From NCBI GenBank assembly GCA_003342895.1, contig PTFA01000031.1, positions 6,366,678-6,430,677 on the forward strand: a DNA stretch of 64,000 bases. Reading direction: 5' to 3'. This DNA comes from Casuarius casuarius (lineage: Eukaryota > Chordata > Aves > Casuariiformes > Casuariidae). Position numbers and translations under genes: made by a program. This document shows positions 15,701 through 28,645 of the stretch, piece by piece; within the stretch, counting starts at the first letter, position 1; each line of letters starts with the position of its first letter. Under the pieces are notes generated by a model. It did no database searches. It was not told the origin of the DNA and saw only the letters and a list, made by a program, of their open reading frames with translations.

Positions 15701-18700
15701 GTGTATAAAAAAGTTTGGATCCCAACTGAGCTGGAGCAATAAGGATGGACATGAATTATATTTTTTAAATTATTTACAGCTTGACAGTGTCTGTGGCTTT
15801 AAATTATTGATGCTAGTGACAGCAACTGTCAATGAGACAAAGCTCCCACTGAAACAGCAGCAGCAGCAAGCTGTGTGTGCTGCGGACTGGTTTGGTTCAG
15901 CTCTTCCAATCCTTGTTATTAAGGAAAAGTGTCACTGTTCCCTCATGTTAGGAGGGCAGAAAAAAGGAAGAGAGATCATTATTAAAGGAGAAGTTTCCTG
16001 CAATAGCCTTTGATTACGATGTGTCACTAAGAACTCGTCAGATAGCAAGTATATTTTAATGGAGCATGGAAGAGGTCAATCTTAACTGTAAATGACTGCA
16101 TAATGTTTGCTATGATACTCTTTTACATGTAGGGTTATAGCAGCAAAGGCAGCCCTGCTGCACTGCAAAGGATGAGGAAGCACTGTGCATTAGAGGCACT
16201 TCAGGGGGCACATTTGTCACTCTGCTCCACAGCACATTCTCTAGGGCAGTGTAACTCCCTGTCCAAGCAATGCCTCCGAGACAAAGGTATTAGCTCCTCC
16301 AGGAGGGGCAGAGGCACTTGCACTTCAGTTGGTATAGTAGCAACTATCGGGAGTAGCACAGATCATCTGTCTTCTTTATTATTGATGCTCTCTCCCGCTG
16401 ACCTATGCAGCTGTAATCTCCTGAATCTGTCTCTGTATATCTGATGGCTTCCTAATAAAGTTCTGTTCCTTTAGGTACAAAAGGACATACCTGTTTTTAG
16501 GATGGTGCTGTAGGGCTCTGATTTTCTACTGGTTTACTGAAGTTCAAAGGAACGATGCACTAGCTGAAATTTATAAAAAGAAAAGGAATAGCTTGTAGTG
16601 TTATTTGGATCTGGGGGTTTGGTTGGACCCATTACTACTAAAAGGAGAAAAGATTCCTTCTTTGGAAAGATCAGTGAGCTGTGTGTGTACCATATATGTA
16701 CTTGCTGAGTGGAAAAGAACTGTGTGGAATGGGAAATTGCATCCTGCACTGTTGGGGATCAGGTGCCAAATTTTATACAGACAAGTGCTGTATTAAGAGT
16801 GGGGAAATGACTAAACAGCGATCCTCAATAGAGAATAATTTTCAGCAGAGAAGGAGAATCATGCCTCTTTGTGTCCTCTTATGTGCAGAGATGGAGGGAG
16901 AGAATCAAAAGTCTTGTGCTGTCATTTAGGAAACAAAGATCATCTTAATTACCTACAAAATAGTAATAGGCATGTGGGCACATGTGCTGAGGTGCCTATG
17001 AAGCTGGAAAAAGAAGTGAAATGTATTTTTATGGTTTAGGTTAAGTCCCACTGAAACAAGCTTGGATTAATACGAAGAGGCTATTGCTACCCTCTGGTTG
17101 CAGGTCACTAAAACGCAGTACTTCCACAGCCATACAGGATCTAAATAGGGCTCATCTGTGTAGCCTAGAGGGGCCTCCAAGCTGATGCAGCTTTGCATTG
17201 CTCACTGGCCTCGGGAGCTATCCCTGCCCCATCACCTGGCCGTGCAGTGAAGAGTGGCATGAATCCACATTGCTCAAGTGGCTAGTCCCTCTCTGCAGCA
17301 GAATAGCCACATCCACAGTATGGAATGTTTGTCCTGAGCCTTGTGCGGTGGCCATGAGAAGATAATTACAAAAAAAAAGGATTTTCATTTTTCCACCCCT
17401 TCAAAATACCTGAAAGTAAAGAGAGCAGTGTTGTACAAAGTAATGTAAATGCACTAAAGATAAGCAAGGAACCAGGACTCAGAACAATGACAGACAACTA
17501 CGCCACTTGACAATACAAATGTACTGTAGGAAATGTAGATTCAAGATGCTCAAGAACAGATTGGTGTATCTGTATTTCAGTGGTTGTGACTGCAGCAGTA
17601 TTAAGGTGAAAATTGCTAAGGAATGAGGCAACAAGAATGCAAGGGTAGGAGCTAGTAAGCTGGTCCTGAGAAAAAGCAATGTGAGAAGGCTTTTCAGGTG
17701 AATACCCTTTGACTAAAGAAGCTATAGCTAAAGAAATGATCTTATTTGATTCCTTCAGTGGTTAGGGAAGCAGAACACTGCTTTAGAAAAACACAGGATT
17801 GCCAAGACAACTAAGCTGCTTGATTCCATCACCAGTTTCTCTTTTTTCCTAGTAAAAACCCACTGAGGCCCAACGTTTGATTAATTGTTTAAGTCAACTG
17901 TATCTTGGTCCCATCTCCTCAAATAGGTAATGCAGCACATTGCTCTGCCACCATTTACCTGACCTTCATCATGACCATAGAATGTGAGTGTGCAATAAAT
18001 TGATGGTGACCTTTCAGTTTCTTTCTTACAAAGAGATCCTTTCAGCAGCTTTTACTGCAGTTAAAAGCAGGAATGCTGAAATCATAAGGAAATGGGTCAC
18101 ATCATCTCTTTGATTCTATCTAAAATATTTAGTGTTTAAGGGCATTGACTATAGAATACCAACATCAGGTAGCACTACTGGACCAGGAAAGAACTGAGAT
18201 TTTTCGACACTGACTGACTGGTGGGATTTAGAAAGGATACTATACTTTGTAGTTTAGTCATTAGTTAGTGGCATAGCAGCAACAGAAAATGCAGACTCTC
18301 TTTTTCCCGTATGTAAAACACTGAGTGTGTGACACCAATGGGAAGATCTCGCTGATAATGTGCTGTGAAAAGTGGATGCTAATGGAATAGAACTATTGCG
18401 ATAACATAGTGCGAAGAAAGCATTTGTAAGCAGAAAACAAACATTTCTTATTTGACTAAATCTGTCCTGGCTGTTATCTTTTTAAAAATGTTAATATGCT
18501 GATCTAAATACACAAATTCATTCTATTATATGAATCTTTGTATTTAACATTATTTTGTGCGGTATCTCTACAATGGTATACAACTATATTCATTAGGTCA
18601 GATCTTTCTCACTCCATCTAGCAGGTTTGTCTTTCTTGCCTGCCACTGGACAAAATGGGGTCTGAAGTCTTCCAAATTCCTGAGGGCTCTGTGCACCGGT

Positions 18701-18937
18701 AGAGCCAAAATATGTCAAACTGTTTGATTCTTCTATCATATGCAGCTAGATTTCTCCAGGACTTGGCTATCTGAGCATCTCACAGTCTTTTGACATGTAT
18801 TCCTGTATCTTCCAAAGAGTTAGCAAAGTATCAACATAGAGCTTTGTTGCTGTGGTCAGAAAAGGCATCACTGGTCATGTCTTCCAGGTGGAGAGACTGG
18901 GGAACCAGCCAATGCCCCAGATTATCTGGCTGGTGAA
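6760..18937. other. Intergenic sequence, nothing recognised
   Basis: No exon, RNA gene or clear mobile element seen. All frames are at or below about 112 codons, with compositions expected by chance. Conserved enhancers may be present but cannot be recognised from one sequence. Confidence 0.55.
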
Positions 18938-19008
18938 TGATAAGAGTCAGGAATTAATTGCAGATCTCCTGAGTCCTAGCCCAGTGCTACATCCACTGGG
19001 CACCGTCA
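18938..19008 (+). mobile_element. CORE-SINE (MIR-like) 3' fragment
   Basis: AGAGTCAGGAATTAATTGCA, then GATCTCCTGAGTCCTAGCCC and AGTGCTACATCCACTGGGCA, match the conserved 3' half of MIR-type SINEs as found in amniotes (GGCAGAGCCAGGAATAGAACCCAGATCTCCTGAGTCCTAGTCCAGTGCTCTATCCACTAGGCCA in outline). Most positions agree over about 65 bp. The 5' half is not convincingly preserved. Confidence 0.5.
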
Positions 19009-22000
19009 GTTTAGGTATTACAGAAGATGGAGATTAAGCCACAGAAAAACAGAGATTTTTGTCTAGGTCATGAGGAAAATCAGCCACAATGTGTAGAACC
19101 CAGTTCAAGGTTTTTGCATACTGGGCCAGTGCTGTGCCCGCTGAATCAGTCTTCTTTCTCAACAGAAAGAACTGAGGCTGCACTTACCTCACATGCATGC
19201 GATGGGGCTCGTAGAGACCTCAACAGATGCTACAGTTCCTGCAGCTCATGGGGAGAAGAATTGAAGTTTATACAATGCTTTTTTATCACCAAAGCCATGG
19301 CTGGAAGGTTGGCCTAGAAAACAAAACCTTGGGTTATCCCCAACGTAATACATTCTGCACTCCAGTCACCTGATAATGCAGGCTGCTGTCCAAACAGGTC
19401 TTTGAACACATACTTCTTTCTAACTTAATAGTAAAAATCTGTAAATTGAAAAAAAATTCTAAAACCTGTTCAATCATATTTAAAAAGGGAAGAAAACCAC
19501 AGCAGTGAACACCAGGTGGTGCTAAAAGACTTGGGATTAAGCACTGCCCTGAATCCAGCTCTCTACAACTGTCACTGAAGAATGAGGAAAACATACTGAG
19601 CTCTTCCTCTCATGGGTGGAAAAGAAGTCTGTAAGTGTGTAGAGTGTGTGTAGATGTTATGACTACTACAACTGCACTTGGAATTGAGAAAAATATTAAT
19701 CCCTTTTATACCAGTAACTTACATGGCTATTTAATATCTTGGAAAATCAGGGTAATATTCAGCTCAATGCATGGAAGAGCCTTTGTTCCCCTGCTTTTGG
19801 CTTCCATTAAAACTTCAGCTGGGAGACGTTTTAAGGCGGATAGAAACCTCACTATCGGGCTGAATTTTTGCCTGCCAAAAATCACTGACCTCTACTTAGG
19901 AGGTGGACAGATGAAAAGAAGGTCTTTTGAGTGGATGAGAGGCAGAGGATTCTTGCATAGAAATCCAGGGGAAAAGAAATGGGACTTTTGATTTTTTTTT
20001 CCCTGCCCTATCTCTTAGTTTTCCTTTCTGTTATAGCCACGGTAGACAGGAGAATAACAAATCCACAATCAAACAATTGTCACGGTTTCCCACTATTAGC
20101 ACAGTGCTTATTTGTTGCCTCTTCAGGCACCTGGTCCCCAGTGTAATACAAAGTGTAATTTTACATTTCACTCCATTGCACAAAGCAAAGAAGGAGTTTG
20201 ATTGTTAATTAGTGCCACTACATTAAAATCAAGTTCTGACCAGGCCTCAGAGTAGCCTATGTCAAGCGTCTCACCAAATTCCCATGGCATGAAGCTGGCC
20301 TTCAGCCTTTACGCAGGATGGAATAATGTCATTTCTGTTATGTTTCAAGAAAGAGGCTTAAGCATTTTGCACATGTAGTCTGCACATTTCGTCTGTGGAC
20401 TAAAATGTAGAAAGAAGCAAGAAGAGGTGCAGATTTGAATAACTGCTATTAAAGATCTAACTCCATAGATATGCATACATAATAGCTTTAGGTATCAAAA
20501 TTGTTGTATTGTACCTATATTTAAAACATTTGGACAAGCGTGTTTAAAAAGTTTAAAAAGGGGGTGGTGGAGACACCTCTCCTCTATTAATCTACTAGTA
20601 CCATTTTATTGCAAGTTACAAGAATGGAGAAAAAAATGACTAAAGTGAATTTAGATATCCTGTTTGGGATATCAGTATCCAATAGATACTATAGCAAACT
20701 TAGCATAGGAAGTGACAGGAAAAGGGCTGAAAACTTGCAGTCAGTTGGTACAACAGTTGTCCAAAATAATAACTAATCTTCCATTTTATCTTCCTATAGG
20801 GCAGAAGAATAAAACACAGATGACAGTTATTTTTAATATTTGTAAGCTTCGGGAAACATAATTTATATTTTTTTCTATTTTTATTTTTTTTACTTTTTTG
20901 GCACAGGTAAAAATATAGTGACATTTTTGCTGGTTTTGCTCGAGGGCAGAACTGTTCATGATTCTGTTTTAAAAATACAATCACTCACAAAAATTTAATT
21001 GTCTATTTTAGAAGCTGAGGTTTAAAAATTTCTTCCAAGAAAGAACTAATTCAGAGAGGGAAATATAGAAAAATGTGAATTTTACATGTTTTTAAATGTG
21101 AGAATAAACACACAGGGAAATACCACAAAAACCCCACAAATATCACTCTTCCCTCACAAATTTTATGGCTTATAATGAAAGGCTGAATCAACAAATGCCA
21201 TAGAGAAATAGTAACAGTTTTTATCACGAAATGGAAATTCCTGTAACATATGTTGATGCAACAACTTTATAGATAGCTAGTCAAACACATTCCTACATTA
21301 GAGACAAACTCTACTATCTTTATGAATTCCTTTGGCATTCAGTGAAATATCTTATATGATTTCAGTGTAAGCCTCATACAAAATATGTAAAATAGCAGCC
21401 TATCTGGCTGAATGCCTTTAATTATATGTCAGAGGAAACTTGCCTGTAAATGCTTATTAGCAGGAAATTGTGTGTGTAAATGTAGAATTCCACAGCTATT
21501 ATGTGTGCTGTTATTTCTGGTAGCTCTGCAACTGAATGTTCAGATGTTAGATTTGAAATGAAAAGTACGATTTTCTTTCTTACTTTCTCAGATAGCTGTT
21601 TAACTGCTTGTGACTTCTCCCTGCTGGACAAACAACCACCCCAGCAGGAGCCTCATTTAGGACTCTATTATATGTGAGGTCTGTATACTGTAACATCATT
21701 TCTAACTACATTTAGAAAAACCTGTTGACTTTCCTCTTACATCTGCTCTTTTTAATGATTTGTATAGCTTCTCTGGATGCTGTTGCATTAAGGACAGTGG
21801 CTTCCTTTCTCCCCTTCCTTTCCACGCTTACGGAGTGAGATTTAACAGTCTTCCCTAGGGACTTCAAACTAAAGTTTTGCATTTGAGAAAATTGTCATGG
21901 AACTTGTCCTGCCTCTCCAATTCCCTCGGCTATCCTGTGCTAGTTTTAATCTTCTTGTATCTCAACTCAATGCTTGTCAGCTGGGAAGTTCTTAGCTGAA

Positions 22001-22214
22001 CACGTTTAGGCCACATTCCACTCCGATACAATGGTAGGAAGGTACAGACAAGCCAACCTGACTCGAGGTCATCTAATGTGGTATGTGTAGATCTCACTGT
22101 TGCAAAAGAACAGGTGAGAATTTGAGCTTTATGGCCCCTGCATGATCCAGAGCGAGTAAAGGACACAGAACAGCAGCTCAGACTCCTTGCGTTGGCTTAC
22201 CTACATGGTTTAGC
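19009..22214. other. Intergenic sequence, nothing recognised
   Basis: AT-rich, with a T/A-rich stretch near 20860-20900. The longest frame (118 codons at 19635-19991, +) has no recognisable domain. Confidence 0.55.
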
Positions 22215-23050
22215 CATGTCCTTTAACAGGGCGGACACAGCGTAAGGTCGCTGTTCTCTGCAGGGATCCAAGAGGTTGTAGGTATCGGGGAACAGCAAGT
22301 GCGGAGCTGCACCATGAGAGAGGCTGAGCTGGAAGCTGAGGGTGATCCCAGTGCCGGCTGTGCCCTTGCTGACAGGGCAACATCCTGCAGGATCTAAGCT
22401 GGGTGGGCAGAGTCAGGGGCTGGGGACAGGCTCCAGTGACAGCCCCCAACACAGCGAGGTGATGAGCCAGAACTGGGGTCCAGCCAGGAGCAGCAGGAGA
22501 CAGGGCCGCAGTGCGGGTCCCAGGTCCATCCAGGAGGCAGGGCTGGAGGTAGGACTGGAGACAGACACTGCTATGACTTAGCTCAGGCAAGGACTGGGTG
22601 CCCAGGCCTGAGCTGAAATGGTGTTTCTGGGCCCATGGGCAGTGGTGTGGGTGAGGGTCCCAGGTGAGGCTGGTCAAGGCCACAAGGCCTGTTAATGCTC
22701 TCAGGGCCTTGACAGCAGCAGTTGAATCCCTGGCCCTTTTGTGATTGCCAAGAGCATGAACTGTGAACCACATGCTCTTTAACTGAGAAATGAGCTGACC
22801 TACATGAGGCAGCAGGCACCAAGGGGCACATGCTTTACTGCCTTGTGGGGCATCTGCCACAGCCAGGGGCTTCTCACATACACTGTCCATTGCCCACCTA
22901 GAGCTGCCATTCCCTGCTTCCTTCCTTTCAGAGCTCCCAGTGACTTTTTCACCTCTTCCTTCATGCCAGGAATTTCATTCCCTTCCTGGCATGCAGCAAG
23001 AGTCCTCACTGCTCTGCTCCCTCTTACTATGCACAATGTAGCTGGCAAAA
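22215..23050. repeat. GC-rich, purine-biased quasi-repetitive block, probably an old interspersed repeat
   Basis: This block is conspicuously richer in G and C than everything around it. The plus strand is full of short variants of CAGGAG, GGCTGGAG, GGGTCCAG and CAGGGGCTGGGGACAGG. Such texture is typical of old GC-rich LTR-like or minisatellite-like elements in bird and reptile genomes. Because stops are rare at this composition, it yields long open frames on both strands, including a 226-codon one at 22890-22210 on the minus strand, none with a recognisable domain. Termini, target-site duplications and family are not identified. Confidence 0.4.
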
Positions 23051-26000
23051 CCCATCAAATAACGCAGAACTCCAGTGGGAATGGTAAGCTCTGAATGATT
23101 ACTGATCACCTCCTGGTCTTTGTAAAATGGAACAAGAAAAGATCCAGAGTGAAAGAATGGAGCAACTAAAAGCTCCACTGGAGCCAAAACTCTCCAGAGA
23201 TTTGGAAAATTCACAGGAAGTTTTAAACAGCATGTCACTCTAAGCCTGCAAGCATTTGTATTAGGATGCCAGCAAAAGTGGAAATCAGTTAGAAGGTTGC
23301 CCTATTTCTAGAATAGCTATCTTTAAAGTGCTTTATGTGCTTAATAATTGCCGTGCAACTCAGACAAAAGGCAAATAATGCTAAAACTGTTATATGGAAA
23401 TCTGAAGAGTATGGCACCACACAACCAAAAAGAATGAAAAATACAAACGGAAGGTGAAACCAGAAAACAGTCTGTGACAAAACTAAGGCTGAAGAGCAAC
23501 TTTTAAGGGCTAGATATATTCACAGTAGGAGACAAGTCTGGGAGTGGAATCAAAGAATTCTGGGGGGTAATACAGAAAATCAGAATTAACCCTTGATGAA
23601 ACATTTTGAGTTTGCCAGACAAAGAAAATCAACCAGTCTACAATAATGCTACGGTCAGTGCTCTGAACTTGAAGACATCATAGAAAATCCAAACCACTAT
23701 GGAACACCTGAGGCAGAAAGGCATGCAAAGCTCAAAGTTTCAGTCCAGCAAAAACAACAAGTGGAACTGACATGTATTCAGCTCCCAGGTTGTTTTATGG
23801 GGAAATTCATCAATATTTTGATGGAATGGAACACATGAAGGTTTAATGGAATGACATTTTGATCTGGGGAAAAACAGTAGCTGAGCATGGCTGGAGGCAC
23901 AGAGCAACTGTGGAGACAACCAGAACTATACTGAAGAAATTCATTCTGTATAGTGGAAATAACATACCTGGAAGAGATATACCCGTAGATCACAATGAAG
24001 TTGAAGATATCACTAACATCACTCTGATAGATAAATAAGGAGGTACAAAATGCTTGAAATGTTGAATTATGGAAAGTTGCCTCTGATCTGCAAGATACAC
24101 ATATAGCCTTAAAAACAGGTTGGAAAAACAAAGAAGTCAGCAAGAGCTCAAAATGAGATCTTGCAAGATGAGATTATGGCTTTCAGCACGGAGCAGCCAG
24201 ATGAGTGCACTCCCAGCCCAGTTTGCTAATTCAGAGCAGAGCTTTCAGTCTACGTGTGTGAACACCTGCAATGAACAGCTGGGCTCTCTAATACAGCTCT
24301 GACATCATTTCAACAGTTGTCATCATGTTGGAGGAAGGATAAAGCACATTTAAGATGGGTATCGCTATCGTGTAACTTCAGAAACGGTAGAGAACAAAGA
24401 GTAGAAAGATGTCTAGGAACCAGCTCTGGGATGGTTTTTGGCAACCTGTATTTGCAACTAGAAGCATACAGTTCAATCTGGATTAAATAGTCTCTGCTTG
24501 GATGGTGGCTTCCCTTGTCTGCTGTCTTTACCACAGAGTAATTTCCTTTGATCAGCTGGGAGGAGGGTGTCTGGCAAAACCAGTGGTATTATTTTGGTGT
24601 CTGATTGTCCTTAGGTTCAAAACTGTGCTGATGAAAGTATGATGTAAGGAACTGCAATGTTCAATTGTGAGAATGGCACAGAATCTCAAAGAGTTCAATA
24701 ATAATTATAAATATTTTTTGAAAAGGGCTTAAACGGACATGCTTTCAAAATCCCTTTTCATCTGGTGGCCTGATGGAAAGGCTGGAGAATCTGGAAAGCC
24801 ATGGCACCTCTGCTTCAGACATCCTGTAATGGGTTGCTTTGGAGTCAAGATCCCTAGGGATTTTGAAAATATGGGCTGCCAGTAGCCATGTTTGTCTATG
24901 AAAGGTTGGGAGAAGGCTTCATGTCTCCCTAGCAAGAATTTTCTTTAGAATTTCCAAAGAACTATCACTTTCTTCCGAAGAATTACCTTCAATGAGTGGG
25001 CACTTTCCAACTGTTCTTCCAGGTGTTACCTGAACTAGAGATTATGCTTTTAAGTAATGTCCAAAATGAGAATTCAAATTATCTTTGAATGTTATGAGAC
25101 TGAGGTAGGCTGTACCTGTATGTAAATGCATTTCTTGGTGTGCGCGCGCTCTGCTGGAGGTCTCAGTGAACTGGAAGGCACCTCATCTTTGGAAAGCCAG
25201 AGGATGTTTCATTCCTAGTGGAAATGCTTCAGGATCTTTCAATAGCTCTCAGTAGGCTACCAGGGAGGCAGAAATTGCCATAATATAGACAGTCTTTTCT
25301 CTTGACATGGTGGGAACTGTAAAGCCACTGAGTTGGAAAGTCTTGCATATAGGGGGAAATTATCAGGCACAGCCATGGAACAGTGGGCTTTATTTTCCTT
25401 GTACTGGCAGAAAACTGCATTGGAAGGAACTGGAATCTGTCAAGGCCTCTCATGACTACCAAACAGGTAATCAGAAATCCAACTCTGGTCTACTCATGAT
25501 AAGAACTTAGTAGGAAAATCTGCATGACCTAGCTGTATATCTTGTTAGACATGACAAGAATTTACATATTATGCTGTACATTCATTTCAATATCAAATTT
25601 AAAAGGGAAACAATCCTCATACTGTCCTACAGTTCTGAAATCTACCTCCGATTGCCATGGTGCTGCCCACGTTGTGTTCTTACTGCATTTTCAGACAACT
25701 CTGCTCTATCTAGGACAAACTTAGACTGCTGCATGGTGCCCCTAGAAGAAACCTCTTTGCCCTTTAGCTTTGAATTTAAGAACATTTACATTGTATTGAA
25801 CCTGTTGATTGTATAAAGAAAATTAAAAAGTGAAAGTGATCATTCCTGTGAGATGGCCAGGAAACACTGATAAGTGATGAATTCTTGTAATAACACTCTT
25901 CTGCTTTGTGCCCAGACTTGGCAGTAAAATGAGGCTAGAATTAGCCTGAAAATATCTGTACTGATGTTGTCGTAGTTACACCACAAATGAAAGCAGCCTA

Positions 26001-28565
26001 TCACCTGCACTGGAGTTGCATTAGACATGAATCAATTTTTATATATATTGATTAGCATGAGGTCATGATCTTTCCATGAATATACACTATAACTTAAGAA
26101 CTCCAGGATAAATTTGAAGCATAGAGTCAGCCAAGAGTATAGATATGACAATTTTAGCTTATATTAGCAAGTGATAGTGTTTTACTTCAAGAAGACATCT
26201 GCAATATAGTTTTATTTTTCTGTTTTTCACAAAAAGTTCAACACATCTTGTGGGAAATATACTAAGAATGTTCCTTATTAATGGCTAGATTCATCTCTGG
26301 TGAATATATTTGTCTATTGATCTTATATTTTACTGAAGTCTTTTTTGTTTTCTTTGGTGAGAGGTAAAGAGAGAAATTTTTACTTGCAGCTTAATGAGCT
26401 AAGCCTGTATTTACATTCAAGAGAAGAAGTGGAAACAATCACTTATACACATTGATGGCAGTTTGAGTTTAACTATAGATAGCAGTGCATTGAGACCACC
26501 ATCAACAGCTTCCACAAAGAAAAATACTGATTGAAAAGAAAATGCCACTTTCCAATACTGCAAAGTATAGCTAGAAAAACACTACCTGATGCTATCTACT
26601 GTGTTGATTATTGCTGCTTAATTTGCCCAGATACACTATATGATAATTCAATTGAGGTCATGTTTATTCTCTTGTTATACTGGATATCAGTGGATTGCAA
26701 AACTGACAGTGAGCCCCTCTAATTGGAACTGTACCAGTCACTTTGCTTTTCCAGGAGCCAACAGAGCATTATTCTATACAGAAAACTACAAAAATTGCAT
26801 GGGCAGTGGGTGATTTTGTAGCCAGAAATGCCTAAGTCCACTGAGGGCTTTGTGTGGACTAGAAAGCTAGGGCATCACTTAATCTTGAGTTGTTTAACTT
26901 CTCCTCTGGTAATCACTGTCCCCTCCTGTTATAATGCAGGCATACTGCTGTGACTCTATTAGCTGTTCTCCCTGGAATTTCACTACAAATGATTGCTGGA
27001 ACAAGCAGCATGTGTGGGAGGGGAACAAAGATTTATATTGGAACAGGATGATGTACTCTGTAGGGCTGCCGTTGCTAACAGTATCTGCTCAGAAATTAGG
27101 TGTGTTATTTTTCTCCTTTTTACGGCCAAATACAAACAAATTCAGCTGTGGTATTCATTTGCAAGATCATTTGCTAAATATATAATACAGTGTATATTTT
27201 ACATATATATTTTACATATATATTTTAAATCATCATTAGAGAGTTTTTGTTTCCTTGTCATTTAGCATTTGCCTTAACTAGAGGTTACTGTTAAATTCCT
27301 GTCCCGCTAGCTATACTTTCTTAGAGGTATAGAAGGAAGAGCTGGAAGATAAGACAATTAGCTGATACGGACTAGCAACTATCTCCCAAATGCATAATTT
27401 TACCCTAACTATATAAGAATGCTTTTGCTAGCCTTGTTCAGACAACCCTTCCTCTTCAGACAGTCACTGAATCCTTGATACTTTTCCTGCCCATCTAATC
27501 TATATCTTTTTAATTCTGACCCCACCACTCAATAGGAATCTGCTCTTGCTAAAGGTCACTAAAGTCTTCCTCCTGGGCAAATCCCAGAGCTTCTTGTCTG
27601 GTTTTATCATCCTCTGGCCACTTTCAACGTTACTGGTCTCCTCTCTCATAAACCATTTGCTTTCTGGCCTCTCTTCATTTTCCTTTAGCTATTTCCACTG
27701 TGCTTATGGTGTCTCGGTCACCGTCTGCTACATCTCTTTTACCTACATGTGTCCCTGAAGGCTTTGCCACTGGTCTCATCTCTTCCTGAATTTATTCACA
27801 GGACAACTTGTTAAGGCTTCGAGTTCTGAAGCAACTTCATTGCAATTATCAGATTGTGTATTTATATTTCCAAAAGGTTAGAGATTAGTTTTTCTAACTT
27901 GTTTATTTTCATTTTTGGGGATGAGAAAATGAACGAAGGGAGGGAAAAAAGAAGTGGCAACACTATCAATATAACTGGACACACAGCTCATGACATTGTA
28001 ACAGTTGAAACCATCACTAGTTCACTTATACAGGAGACCTAGGGATAGAGAAATTCAGAGCAAAACAAGACAAAGAAAAGACAGAAAACCAATTGCAGCA
28101 TTACAACATAGAAAATATGTGTTAGACTGAAAAAAGTCTTATTTCACAGTTATCATAATGAGAATAGCTATAGATTTCTGTAAGATTATTACTGCTTGCT
28201 GAAAAAAGGGTATGAAAAATGTTATGACATTTCACAGTAATTATTTTTAAAACATCCACAATATTTAATTAAGAATGTTGAACTTCTCAGATTTTGCAGC
28301 AACAGTAAAGCATCCTATCTGGATGCTCTCTGTTTTGTTCAGTTTTTAGTCTTACCCCTTTTTTCTTTGTAGTTACTCTCTTTAGTTCTCTCCCATTTTA
28401 TTCTATTTCTGCTTTGGAAATACTAGGGGAAGCTGGGAGGATGGAACCAAAAAGGTAGCAAGACTGTGCAATAATCAATAATGGAAAGACAAAAAGGAAT
28501 CCCCCAAATGTATGTACTTTTTTAAAATGTCACCAACCAGCTGAATGCTTTGCTTCTGAAAGTTT
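23051..28565. other. Intergenic sequence, only a small AT repeat
   Basis: Apart from the 13-bp tandem repeat at 27193 nothing stands out. A frame of 121 codons (24143-23778, -) has no recognisable domain. A short TGCGCGCGC run occurs near 25142. Confidence 0.55.
27193..27228 (+). repeat. 13-bp AT-rich tandem repeat, about 2.7 units
   Basis: The unit TATATTTTACATA is present twice perfectly and a third time in part (TATATTTTAA). Confidence 0.9.
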
Positions 28566-28645
28566 GAAGCTGGCCCTGCTCTGACTGTGTGCAGGGGGAC
28601 TGAACCAGATGACCTTCCAGACAAGTTTATGCTATTGTTCTAAAA
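28566..28645 (+). mobile_element. CR1 LINE 3'-end fragment
   Basis: The sequence GCTGGCCCTGCTCTGA, then GCAGGGGGACTGAACCAG and ATGACCTTCCAGACA, closely follows the 3' terminal region of avian and reptilian CR1 LINEs (CCTGCTCTGAGCAGGGGGTTGGACTAGATGACCTCCAGAGG type). It is a short 5'-truncated copy, as is usual for CR1, and carries enough substitutions to be old. No coding part is retained. Confidence 0.72.

Noticed and set aside
22210..22890. 226-codon minus-strand reading frame
   Set aside because: It lies in the GC-rich block where stops are rare on both strands, has no domain, and competes with other overlapping frames.
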